Below, in pieces: positions 1 to 6,280 of a DNA stretch of 11,453 nucleotides. The notes under the pieces were generated by a model. The model saw only the letters and a program-made list of their open reading frames with translations, did no database searches and was not told where the DNA came from. The DNA comes from Thermoflexales bacterium. GTDB taxonomy: Bacteria; Chloroflexota; Anaerolineae; Fen-1058. The stretch's first letter is position 1. Every line of letters begins with the position of its first letter. The position numbers and the translations under genes are program-made. The stretch spans positions 1-11,453 of the forward strand of contig JADGQE010000087.1 of NCBI GenBank assembly GCA_017882055.1, read 5' to 3'.

Positions 1-650
1 ATGTCGATGCCGCGCGGGCAAGCCTCGACGCAGTTGAAGGCCGTGCGGCAGCGCCACACGCCCATCTCGTCGCCGAGGATCGCCAGCCGCTCCTGGCCGC
101 CGTGATCGCGGCTGTCGAAAGTGAAACGATGCGCCTGAACGATCGCCGCCGGGCCAATGTACTCGCCGTTCGCGGCCCAGAACGACGGGCACGACGTGGT
201 GCAGGCCGCGCACAAAATGCACTTGGTAGTATCGTCAAAGCGGGTACGTTGTTCCACCGTTTGCAATCGCTCGCGCTCCGGCTCCGGCTCGTCGTTGATC
301 AGATACGGCTTAACCGATCGATACTTGGCGAAGAAGCCTTCCATATCGACGACGAGGTCTTTGATGATCGGCATCCCCATCAAAGGCTGCACCGTGATCT
401 TCGCCCCGACATCTTTCACCAGCGTTTTGCAGGCCAGTCGATTGCGACCATTGATGCGCAGCGCGTCCGAGCCGCAGATGCCGTGCGCGCACGATCGGCG
501 ATAAGCCAGCGTGCCATCCTGAAACCACTTCACTTGATTGAGGACATCCAGCACCCGATCGGTTAGCTCGGCTTCAACATCATGGTCGCTCCAGTAAGGA
601 GCGTTATCCACTTCGGAATTGAAGCGTTGAATTTTGATGTGAACTTTCAT
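1..650 (-). CDS. sdhB: Succinate dehydrogenase iron-sulfur subunit SdhB (partial; C-terminus off the left edge)
   Basis: This subunit carries electrons from the flavoprotein SdhA to quinone in the membrane (complex II). The visible part is 216 residues with no stop before position 1. A [2Fe-2S] site is seen as Cys54, Cys59, Asp62 and Cys74; the Asp at the third position also occurs in E. coli SdhB. A [4Fe-4S] site is Cys144, Cys147, Cys150 and Cys154-Pro. Cys201, Cys207 and Cys211-Pro belong to the [3Fe-4S]/[4Fe-4S] region. Spacing matches the E. coli protein almost residue for residue, and roughly 20-40 residues should be missing. The start at 650 is preceded by a purine-rich GGCGGAAGG, with an in-frame stop further upstream. 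It is the last gene of sdhCD-sdhA-sdhB but is separated from sdhA by an unusually long 230-bp gap holding inverted repeats. Confidence 0.95.
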   Translation of the reverse strand, partial: MKVHIKIQRFNSEVDNAPYWSDHDVEAELTDRVLDVLNQVKWFQDGTLAYRRSCAHGICGSDALRINGRNRLACKTLVKDVGAKITVQPLMGMPIIKDLVVDMEGFFAKYRSVKPYLINDEPEPERERLQTVEQRTRFDDTTKCILCAACTTSCPSFWAANGEYIGPAAIVQAHRFTFDSRDHGGQERLAILGDEMGVWRCRTAFNCVEACPRGID

Positions 651-676
651 CCTTCCGCCTTCATCCTTGACTAGAC

Positions 677-691
677 CTTATTCGAAATAAG
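677..691. other. Short perfect hairpin in the sdhB leader
   Basis: CTTATT and AATAAG flank a CGA loop, giving a 6-bp stem about 27 bases upstream of the sdhB start. It is too AT-rich and short to be a terminator. It may be chance or a small translational element. Confidence 0.3.
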
Positions 692-720
692 CGACGGTGT
701 TCTTGATCAAGCATTTTGGA

Positions 721-775
721 ACGCAGATTTCGCAGATGTACGCTGATTTCCCCATTTTATCTGCGGAATCTGCGT
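721..775. repeat. Long inverted repeat between sdhA and sdhB (palindromic intergenic repeat)
   Basis: The arms 721-737 (ACGCAGATTTCGCAGAT) and 759-775 (ATCTGCGGAATCTGCGT) are inverted copies with 16 of 17 positions matching, separated by a 21-base loop. The left arm and loop also contain a quasi-tandem unit: CGCAGATTT, CGCAGATGT, CGCTGATTT. There is no T-tract, so it is unlikely to be a terminator. ATCTGCG-rich intergenic repeats of this look are, to my recollection, found in many unrelated bacteria. I therefore read this as a member of a dispersed non-coding repeat family lying inside the sdh operon. Confidence 0.75.
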
Positions 776-786
776 GCACACTTGCC

Positions 787-833
787 CCCGCCTGCGCGCC
801 ACCCGGCCTTTGGCCGGGACATGGCGTGGCGGG
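787..833. repeat. GC-rich stem-loop just downstream of sdhA
   Basis: The core is a perfect 7-bp stem, CCCGGCC (802-808) and GGCCGGG (812-818), with a TTT loop. Outer pairs extend it: CGCCA (797-801) with TGGCG (822-826), and CCCGCC (787-792) with GGCGGG (828-833). On the minus strand it follows the sdhA stop by about 48 bases, but no run of T follows. It is more likely an mRNA-stabilising or attenuating structure, or part of the neighbouring repeat, than a full intrinsic terminator. Confidence 0.55.
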
Positions 834-880
834 CAGTGCCAGGGTCTGCGTCCTAATTTGTTATTTCGGATAAAGTCTAT

Positions 881-2656
881 TTAATATTTTCGTTCCTTCG
901 GCTCGAACTTCGTGATCGTCACCGGCTTATAAGCCACGCTCAGTACGCCGTTCTTACGCCAGGCAAAGGTATGCTTGAGCCAGTTGACATCGTCGCGCTT
1001 GGGGAAATCTTCGCGTCCGTGCGCACCGCGACTTTCGGTGCGGTTCAGCGCCGAGTACGCGGTGACTTCGGCCAGATCGAGCAGGCAGCCCAGTTCCCAC
1101 GCTTCGAGCAGATCCGTGTTGAACTTGCTGCCCTTGTCATCGATGGCAATGTGCTGGTAGCGCGCCTGCAACTCGTGGACTTTATCGAGTGCCTGCTTGA
1201 TCGTCGGCCCTTCACGAAACACGCCGACCCAATCCATCATCGTCTTCTGCATCTCAAGACGAATCTGGCCCGGCTTCTCCTGGCCGTTGCTCTTGCGAAT
1301 GCGCTCCAACTCAGACAACGTGTAGGCTTCTGAATTTTTAGGCAGCGGCGCAAGATCAGCATGCTGCACGTACTCGGCCATCGCCCTGCCGCCGCGCCGG
1401 CCGAACACGATCAAATCCACCAGCGAGTTGGTGCCCAGCCGATTGGCGCCGTGCACCGAAACGCAGGCGCATTCACCCGCGGCGTACAACCCTTTTACGA
1501 TCGCGCCTTGCTCATCCGCCAGGACGCGCGTATCGAGATCGGTGGGGACGCCGCCCATCGCGTAGTGCGCCGTCGGCTGAACCGGAATGCCTTCCTTCAT
1601 CGGCTCGACGCCGAGATAGATGCGGGCCATTTCAAACACGTCCGGCAAAGCCGCTTCAAGATGCTCCGCCGTGACCGGCTTGCCGCCGGGGCCGCTCTTG
1701 TATTTGTTGATCGTCTCCGGACGCACGTCGATGTGCACGTAGTCTTTGCCACCGATGCCGCGCCCTTCGCGGATTTCCAGATAAATCGATCGGCTGCACA
1801 CATCCCGCGAGGCCAGGTCTTTCATATTCGGCGCGTAGCGCTCCATGAAGCGCTCGCCCTTATCATTGACGAAGATCGCGCCTTCACCGCGCAGGGCTTC
1901 AGAGAGCAGTACGCCCATTCGGTAAATGCCGGTCGGATGGAACTGGAAGAACTCCATGTCTTCCAGCGGCAGATCGTGACGCAGCACCGTCGCGACGGTA
2001 TCGCCCGTCAACGAATGGGCGTTCGAGGTGACGGACCACACGCGCCCGAAGCCGCCCACCGCCAACAGCGTGGCCTTTGAATGAAAGACGTGAATCTCGC
2101 CCGTCAAAATTTCCACGGCAACCGCGCCCCGGCACACCTGGTCTTCGATGATCAGATCGATGACCTGATATTCATCGAAGAACTTCACGTTCTGCTTGAT
2201 GCACTGCTGATACAACGTCTGCAAGATCATGTGGCCGGTGCGATCGGCCGCCTTGCACGATCGCATGACCGGCGCTTCGCCGAAGTTGCGCGTGTGGCCG
2301 CCGAAACGCCGCTGCTCGATCTTGCCATCGGGCGTGCGATCGAAGGGCAGGCCCATGTGCTCCAGTTCGATCACGGCATCGACCGATTCCTTCGCCAGCA
2401 CTTCGGCCGCATCTTGATCGACCAGGTAGTCGCCGCCTTTGACGGTGTCGTACATATACCAGTCCCAGCGATCTTCTTCCATGTTGCCCAGCGGCGCAGC
2501 CACCCCGCCCTGTGCGGTGCCGGTGTGTGATCGCGTGGGATACAGTTTGCTGATCACGGCGGTGTTCTTGACGGTCTTCGAGCAGTGCAGCGCCGCCATC
2601 AAACCTGCGCCGCCTGCGCCGACGACGAGTGCCTCAAATTCATGTTGAGTCGCCAT
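881..2656 (-). CDS. sdhA: Succinate dehydrogenase flavoprotein subunit SdhA
   Basis: SdhA oxidises succinate to fumarate with covalently bound FAD on the cytoplasmic face of complex II. The protein is 591 residues, the normal family length. The N-terminal FAD-binding motif is VVGAGGAGL (11-19), followed by SHT-x4-QGG with His44 as the expected covalent FAD ligand. Further along are HPTG and EALRGEG (substrate site and capping domain), the conserved LASRD, HYAMGG with the catalytic-region His, and GANRLGTNSL near the FAD and substrate. The C-terminal helical domain ends in a short basic KERKY tail. I chose the ATG at 2656, not an upstream ATG at 2761: GGGAG lies six bases ahead and the protein then begins in the family-typical way. 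The upstream sdhCD stop codon lies one base before this start, so the two are tightly co-transcribed and probably translationally coupled. Confidence 0.97.
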   Translation of the reverse strand: MATQHEFEALVVGAGGAGLMAALHCSKTVKNTAVISKLYPTRSHTGTAQGGVAAPLGNMEEDRWDWYMYDTVKGGDYLVDQDAAEVLAKESVDAVIELEHMGLPFDRTPDGKIEQRRFGGHTRNFGEAPVMRSCKAADRTGHMILQTLYQQCIKQNVKFFDEYQVIDLIIEDQVCRGAVAVEILTGEIHVFHSKATLLAVGGFGRVWSVTSNAHSLTGDTVATVLRHDLPLEDMEFFQFHPTGIYRMGVLLSEALRGEGAIFVNDKGERFMERYAPNMKDLASRDVCSRSIYLEIREGRGIGGKDYVHIDVRPETINKYKSGPGGKPVTAEHLEAALPDVFEMARIYLGVEPMKEGIPVQPTAHYAMGGVPTDLDTRVLADEQGAIVKGLYAAGECACVSVHGANRLGTNSLVDLIVFGRRGGRAMAEYVQHADLAPLPKNSEAYTLSELERIRKSNGQEKPGQIRLEMQKTMMDWVGVFREGPTIKQALDKVHELQARYQHIAIDDKGSKFNTDLLEAWELGCLLDLAEVTAYSALNRTESRGAHGREDFPKRDDVNWLKHTFAWRKNGVLSVAYKPVTITKFEPKERKY

Positions 2657-2657
2657 G

Positions 2658-3578
2658 TTACGCTCCCAGTCCCCGCTGAACATAGAACAGCACGGCCGCG
2701 CCCGTCGCAAGCCACACCAGACCAAACAGGCCGATGACGGCCAATACAATCTTGCGCGCATTGCCGCGCCGGATGTAATCGGTCAGCACGATGCGCAGAC
2801 CGTTCAGGCCATGCAGCCATGCCAGGAACAAGATCAACAGATCGATGATGATCCAGATCGGGGTGGCGGCAAATCGATCGAACACGAATTGGCCGGTGAT
2901 GGCTGTGATGTCGTTGGTGAAGTGCATGATGAACAGATGCAAGAAAATCAGCAGCACCATCACCACGCCCGACAGGCGCATGAACTGCCACGCCAGATTC
3001 TCGAAGCGGCTCATGGTCGGTGCGGGCCGGCTGCTGGAGGGCGAGACGATCATCGGGCCGGTGGATAAGCCCGATCCGCGCCAGGCAATGTAGAGCACCG
3101 GCAGCGCCACCGGCAGCACGATCACCAGCGCATAGATCAAACTGCCCGCACTCTTCACTTCAAAAATCTGCGCCAGGCTCAGGCTGAACAACGGGCGCAG
3201 CATGACGATCGCCACGGCCAGGGCAATCAAGACGAAGATTGCCGCGCCGATCCGAAAGACAATGCGGTGATGCTTCGTCGTCTGCGGCCAGTAATCGAAC
3301 ATCGCCACGCGCAGGCCATTGAGCGCGTGATAGACCACGGCCAAAACCAGAGCCACTTCAAACGGCCGGAACCACGGCTGCTTGTAAGCGTCGGTTGCGG
3401 CGTTATACGCCGCGGGGCCGCCAAACAAATTCATCGCCTCAAAGATATGGAGTGTTAAGAAGTAGACCACGGCCACGCCGCTGATGCGATGCAGCAGCCA
3501 GGTCAACATACCTGTGCCGCCCCGATAGATGGCACCGCCTTTAATGGCGGTGCGGGGCTGGCTTGCCACAGTAGACAT
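2658..3578 (-). CDS. sdhCD: Fused succinate dehydrogenase membrane anchor, SdhC-SdhD in one polypeptide
   Basis: A single 306-residue frame contains what is normally two anchor subunits holding heme b and the quinone site. The first half (about 1-165) has LLHRISG with Arg31, matching the E. coli SdhC quinone-site Arg, then YHALNGLR with His84, matching the E. coli heme ligand. The residue equivalent to E. coli Ser27 is Trp27. After a hydrophilic Ser/Pro-rich linker (about 167-190), the second half begins MSRFENLAWQ. It shows three membrane segments with LHLFIMH and WLHGLNGLRIVLTDY, where His256 and Asp267-Tyr268 correspond to the SdhD His and the Asp-Tyr pair. There is no stop codon between halves, and neither internal Met (176, 189) has a ribosome site. 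The ATG at 3578 follows GGGAGG with 4 bases between; an in-frame ATG at 3590 lacks one. A one-base gap separates the stop from sdhA. Confidence 0.88.
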   Translation of the reverse strand: MSTVASQPRTAIKGGAIYRGGTGMLTWLLHRISGVAVVYFLTLHIFEAMNLFGGPAAYNAATDAYKQPWFRPFEVALVLAVVYHALNGLRVAMFDYWPQTTKHHRIVFRIGAAIFVLIALAVAIVMLRPLFSLSLAQIFEVKSAGSLIYALVIVLPVALPVLYIAWRGSGLSTGPMIVSPSSSRPAPTMSRFENLAWQFMRLSGVVMVLLIFLHLFIMHFTNDITAITGQFVFDRFAATPIWIIIDLLILFLAWLHGLNGLRIVLTDYIRRGNARKIVLAVIGLFGLVWLATGAAVLFYVQRGLGA

Positions 3579-3606
3579 ACGGCCTCCCATTGAGTGATTT
3601 TCAAAC

Positions 3607-3625
3607 AGCCCTTTGAGATAGGGCT
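3607..3625. other. Hairpin in the sdh operon leader
   Basis: AGCCCT and AGGGCT form a 6-bp stem with a 7-base loop, roughly 30 bases upstream of the sdhCD start. It lies in the predicted 5' untranslated region of about 135 bases. It could affect translation; no known riboswitch class is recognised. Confidence 0.4.
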
Positions 3626-3661
3626 GGTGCGTCCGGTAAAACCCTGGCAAAAAATCACAAC

Positions 3662-3695
3662 TTGCGTCGAGCGGCGGGGATACCGTCGAACGCAA
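3662..3695. other. Imperfect 12-bp hairpin in the sdh operon leader
   Basis: On the minus strand TTGCG pairs with CGCAA, TCGA with TCGA and CGG with CCG, with single-base bulges on either side and an 8-base loop. It lies near the 5' end of the predicted sdh leader, just downstream of the proposed transcription start near 3713. The combination of a long leader and two stems suggests post-transcriptional control of the operon, which is inference. Confidence 0.4.
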
Positions 3696-3719
3696 AGGTC
3701 ACTCATCATGACATTGAAC

Positions 3720-3748
3720 ATTATACTCCACTTGACGAGCTGCGGCAA
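3720..3748 (-). promoter_or_regulatory. Promoter of the sdh operon (sigma70-like)
   Basis: On the minus strand, TTGCCG (3748-3743) and a perfect TATAAT (3725-3720) are separated by 17 bases. Transcription should begin near 3713, giving a leader of about 135 bases before the sdhCD start. The -35 element overlaps the T-tract of the upstream toxin-antitoxin terminator, so the operon is insulated from its neighbour within a few bases. Confidence 0.7.
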
Positions 3749-3779
3749 AGAAAACGCCCGATCGATGGTCGATCGGGCG
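3747..3779 (-). terminator. Intrinsic terminator of the toxin-antitoxin operon
   Basis: A perfect 11-bp stem (3755-3765 with 3769-3779), containing CGATCG in each arm, encloses a 3-base loop. On the minus strand it is followed directly by TTTTCTTT. It lies 44 bases beyond the antitoxin stop and just before the sdh promoter. Confidence 0.88.
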
Positions 3780-3822
3780 CAGCTGCTATTCATCTTTATC
3801 GATTCGGTTAATGGGTACTCTT

Positions 3823-4143
3823 TTATACTTTACTCAGCATCCGGCGCCGAGCGACAGGGCGGACTACATCCCATACCGCCTCAGGATGCCGCGCAGCGAC
3901 TTGCAACAGGACGCGCGCGGGACCGTCTGGCTCGCGGCGGCCTTGCTCCCAGTTTCGTAACGTTCCCACACTGATTCCCAGCAGGGCCGCAAATTGACCT
4001 TGCGAGAGACGATAGTTAGCACGCAGTCGTTTGATGTTTGGTCCACTCACTACGAACGTGCGGGATGGCGTTACTTCACCGCGCAAAATTGCGCCGCCTT
4101 CGCGCACGCTCGATACCAGTTCATTAAACAGTTCGTCTTTCAT
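3823..4143 (-). CDS. higA: HigA-type antitoxin with Xre helix-turn-helix
   Basis: This is the DNA-binding antitoxin partner of the adjacent toxin. The 106-residue protein starts MKDELFNELVSSVREG and has ILRGE and PSR near residues 19-28, typical of the HigA2/NadS-like antitoxins paired with RelE-fold toxins. A Cro/C1-type helix-turn-helix follows at about 37-80, with LSQGQFAALLGIS and TLRNWEQGRREPDGPA as its signature. The C-terminus is short and basic (RPVARRRM). The start codon overlaps the toxin stop by four bases (ATGA), so translation is coupled. Antitoxins of this family normally repress their own promoter, so the promoter at 4492-4520 is the expected target. The gene symbol is assigned by family resemblance only. 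Confidence 0.88.
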   Translation of the reverse strand: MKDELFNELVSSVREGGAILRGEVTPSRTFVVSGPNIKRLRANYRLSQGQFAALLGISVGTLRNWEQGRREPDGPARVLLQVAARHPEAVWDVVRPVARRRMLSKV

Positions 4144-4457
4144 GGGTACTCATCCTCAACGATGTGCCGTAGAATCTTGAGTTGAGACGCGGATAAGTCA
4201 TCGCGCTCATTCTTGGCATAAACAAACAGCATGAGCAGCTGTTCACGAGCCGGAGACCAGTAATAGATAATGCGCACGCCGCCCCGTTTGCCCTTTCCAG
4301 TCAATACCCACCGAATCTTCCTTAATCCGCCGCTGCCCTTGATAATCGCACCCGCATCAGGACGATTGACCAGGGCCGTTTGCAGTTGCCGGTATTCATC
4401 TTCCGTCAGCAACCCGTTCATACGTCGAGTAAAGACGGCGGTCTCAATGATAACCAT
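4140..4457 (-). CDS. higB: HigB-type toxin, RelE/ParE superfamily
   Basis: This is a probable ribosome-dependent mRNA interferase; the family cleaves mRNA in the ribosomal A site. The protein is 105 residues. It has the family pattern GSGGLRKIRW (41-50), GKGKRGGVRIIYYW (54-67) and FVYAKNERDDLS (78-89), which form the RelE-fold sheet with its basic active-site face. Toxin-before-antitoxin order is typical of higBA loci. The ATG at 4457 has no strong ribosome site, which could keep toxin synthesis low relative to the antitoxin (inference). The pair has its own promoter and terminator and sits between a membrane-protein gene and the sdh operon, so it is probably a mobile accessory module. Confidence 0.88.
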   Translation of the reverse strand: MVIIETAVFTRRMNGLLTEDEYRQLQTALVNRPDAGAIIKGSGGLRKIRWVLTGKGKRGGVRIIYYWSPAREQLLMLFVYAKNERDDLSASQLKILRHIVEDEYP

Positions 4458-4491
4458 GCAAGCACCACGGTCGCGCTTCAGACCTGGCTAA

Positions 4492-4520
4492 AGTATACGC
4501 CAATGACGTACTCCCGTCAA
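4492..4520 (-). promoter_or_regulatory. Promoter of the toxin-antitoxin operon
   Basis: On the minus strand TTGACG (4520-4515) and TATACT (4497-4492) are separated by exactly 17 bases, close to the sigma70 consensus. Transcription would start near 4485, about 28 bases before the toxin ATG. AGTACG and CGTATACT at the two ends of the spacer/-10 region form a loose inverted repeat that could be the antitoxin operator; that part is speculative. Confidence 0.75.
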
Positions 4521-4566
4521 GGAGCAAAAGCAATCCGGCGCTCTGTCGCTAGCGACCGAGTCGCGT

Positions 4567-6213
4567 TCAGAGGCCTCCGGAAATATTGCTAAAGATGTTG
4601 CCGATCGCCGGGCCGAGCAGCGCCAGCAACACAATGATGAAGATCGGCAGGATGCCGAAGATCAACACGATCGGGATCCAGGTGGGCCACGTATCGCCCA
4701 GCGTCCGGCGCATCAGCTCATCGGCTGACAGGCCGCTCAGCCGCGCATCGGCCGTGATGACGCGCAGCAGGTAGAACATCAGGCCGCCGCCCACGATCAG
4801 CAATGCCAGCGGACTGGCCAAATCGGCGAACAGGTTGCCTGACGATCCGGATCGGCTGGAAGTTCCAAAGATCTGCGTCAGCACAGTCTGGAGCAAAATC
4901 ACGCTGCCGATCAGCAGCATGATCAGACCCACGAACTGGAAGAAGTAAAGATAGACCTTGCGCCACACATAGGTTCGCGCTTCGTTGACTCCAGGTTGAA
5001 CCAGCCCGGCTTCGCCGGAAATTGGAACAACGGTTTCCTGAGCCGATGGAGCTACCGCCTTCGCGTCTTTTTCCAAGCGCGACCAGCGCCACAACCAGAC
5101 GATGCCGCCGATGAGCAACCCCGGCAGGATTTGCACGATCAAAGTTTCAATCCGTTGACCACGCCCGCCTAACACTTGCAGTAACGCAGTCACCAACGAA
5201 ATCAAGGCAGCCAAACCGATGAAGAACGCCACACCCGTAATGATATATTCGGCCAGGCGAGGGGTATTCAACGTTGGTCGCACGGCCTTGAGGAAGTACC
5301 AGCCGATTAATATGCCGACGATGATTTGTGCCAGCGGGCCATTGAGCGTCAACACCAACAGCGAATCGCGCGAGGGACCATTCAGCAGTCGTCCCAGAAT
5401 ATCGGTCAACGCCGTCTGTGTGCCGCCCAGTACGAAGATCGCCGCTACAAAAACAACCAGGTGAATCAAGATCGATCGCAGCCGGGCTGATCGTTCGACT
5501 TCATCGCCCGCGGCGGCTTTCCGCTGCGACGACCGCCAGAAGAACCAGACCACCACCAGAGCGACCAGGATCTGTACCAGCGGCGGGAACAAGGTTTGCA
5601 TCCATGTTCCGCGGGCGGCCAAGGGCGCACGACCGCCCAAATGCGACAGCAGCCCGGCGAAAAATGTCGTCAAACCACTGATCGTGCCAAAGACCCCATA
5701 AGCCGCCAACACGAACCAGTAACCGCGCCGCAGATCGCCGCCGCGTGTCCCGTCGGAGTTGGCCGATTGATCGGTTAGCGCAATCCAATCGTGCCAGCGC
5801 CAGATCACCACCAGCCAGATCGCGCTCAACAACGGCGTCCAGGGCTTGTAACCTTGCCAGCCGGTATCGAACAAGCGGATGAGCATCTCGCTTAACAACA
5901 ACTGGATGATGACCAGCGCAATGACCAGGCTGAGGGTCATCACACCATATAGATAAGCTTTGCGCGTACCGCAGGCCCGTTCCTGGGGCACACTGTTCGC
6001 GTCGCGTTGAACGACGCGCCAGTAGACACGCCAGCCCACAACGCCCACGATGATCAGCGCCAGCGCGCTGGTACTACCCAATACGGAGGAACCCCGGAAG
6101 GCCTCGAAGCCTTGATCGACGATCAACCCTATCAATAAAACGATCCCCACTACCGCCAACAACAACCCAATAAAAGAGGCCAGATACAGGTATACACGTC
6201 GAACGGTTGTCAT
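4567..6213 (-). CDS. Multi-pass membrane protein of six repeated two-helix units (DUF5671-like)
   Basis: The function is unknown. The 548-residue protein has about 13 predicted membrane helices and no catalytic motif that I can see. It divides into six similar units at about 5-70, 84-145, 161-228, 244-311, 320-380 and 414-487. Each has a first hydrophobic helix, a short polar loop and a second helix ending in an aromatic/basic patch (for example VYWRVVQR, VVWFFWRSS, IVWLWRWSR). Unit starts are alike, best seen in RRVYLYLASFIGLL and RKVYLYFFQFVGLI. A final helix (about 511-534) closes the protein. The architecture recalls DUF5671 proteins, which I associate with Chloroflexota, but this is from memory. 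AAGGAG lies seven bases before the ATG. The gene follows the icd terminator with only about 30 bases between, so its promoter is not evident and it may depend on read-through. Confidence 0.8.
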   Translation of the reverse strand: MTTVRRVYLYLASFIGLLLAVVGIVLLIGLIVDQGFEAFRGSSVLGSTSALALIIVGVVGWRVYWRVVQRDANSVPQERACGTRKAYLYGVMTLSLVIALVIIQLLLSEMLIRLFDTGWQGYKPWTPLLSAIWLVVIWRWHDWIALTDQSANSDGTRGGDLRRGYWFVLAAYGVFGTISGLTTFFAGLLSHLGGRAPLAARGTWMQTLFPPLVQILVALVVVWFFWRSSQRKAAAGDEVERSARLRSILIHLVVFVAAIFVLGGTQTALTDILGRLLNGPSRDSLLVLTLNGPLAQIIVGILIGWYFLKAVRPTLNTPRLAEYIITGVAFFIGLAALISLVTALLQVLGGRGQRIETLIVQILPGLLIGGIVWLWRWSRLEKDAKAVAPSAQETVVPISGEAGLVQPGVNEARTYVWRKVYLYFFQFVGLIMLLIGSVILLQTVLTQIFGTSSRSGSSGNLFADLASPLALLIVGGGLMFYLLRVITADARLSGLSADELMRRTLGDTWPTWIPIVLIFGILPIFIIVLLALLGPAIGNIFSNISGGL

Positions 6214-6235
6214 GAGTTTTCTCCTTGATGATCTG

Positions 6236-6280
6236 AAAAATTAAACACCAGGGCGGAGCCATTGCCCCGCCCTGGTGTTT
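6236..6280 (-). terminator. Intrinsic terminator of isocitrate dehydrogenase
   Basis: A perfect 14-bp stem (6243-6256 with 6267-6280) has a 10-base loop and is followed on the minus strand by AATTTTT. The icd stop codon (6279-6281) lies inside the base of the stem. This is a strong, compact terminator. Confidence 0.85.

Noticed and set aside
703..712. CTTGATCAAG, a perfect palindrome in the sdhA-sdhB gap, considered as an operator or sdhB promoter part
   Set aside because: A ten-base palindrome alone is expected by chance here given the abundance of GATC words, and no convincing -10 lies at proper spacing.
1361..2080. A 239-codon open frame on the plus strand opposite sdhA
   Set aside because: It is antisense to a well-supported sdhA, its product has no recognisable motif and a composition typical of antisense reading of a GC-rich gene, and no ribosome site precedes it.
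2641..2761. An upstream start for sdhA at 2761, adding 35 residues
   Set aside because: The extension overlaps the end of sdhCD, has an atypical Cys/Trp/Arg-rich composition, and the family-typical start at 2656 has a good ribosome site.
4545..4556. Perfect 12-bp palindrome GTCGCTAGCGAC just beyond the membrane-protein stop, considered as its terminator
   Set aside because: It has practically no loop, and the nearest T-run is more than ten bases away, so it does not fit an intrinsic terminator. No terminator is evident for this gene.
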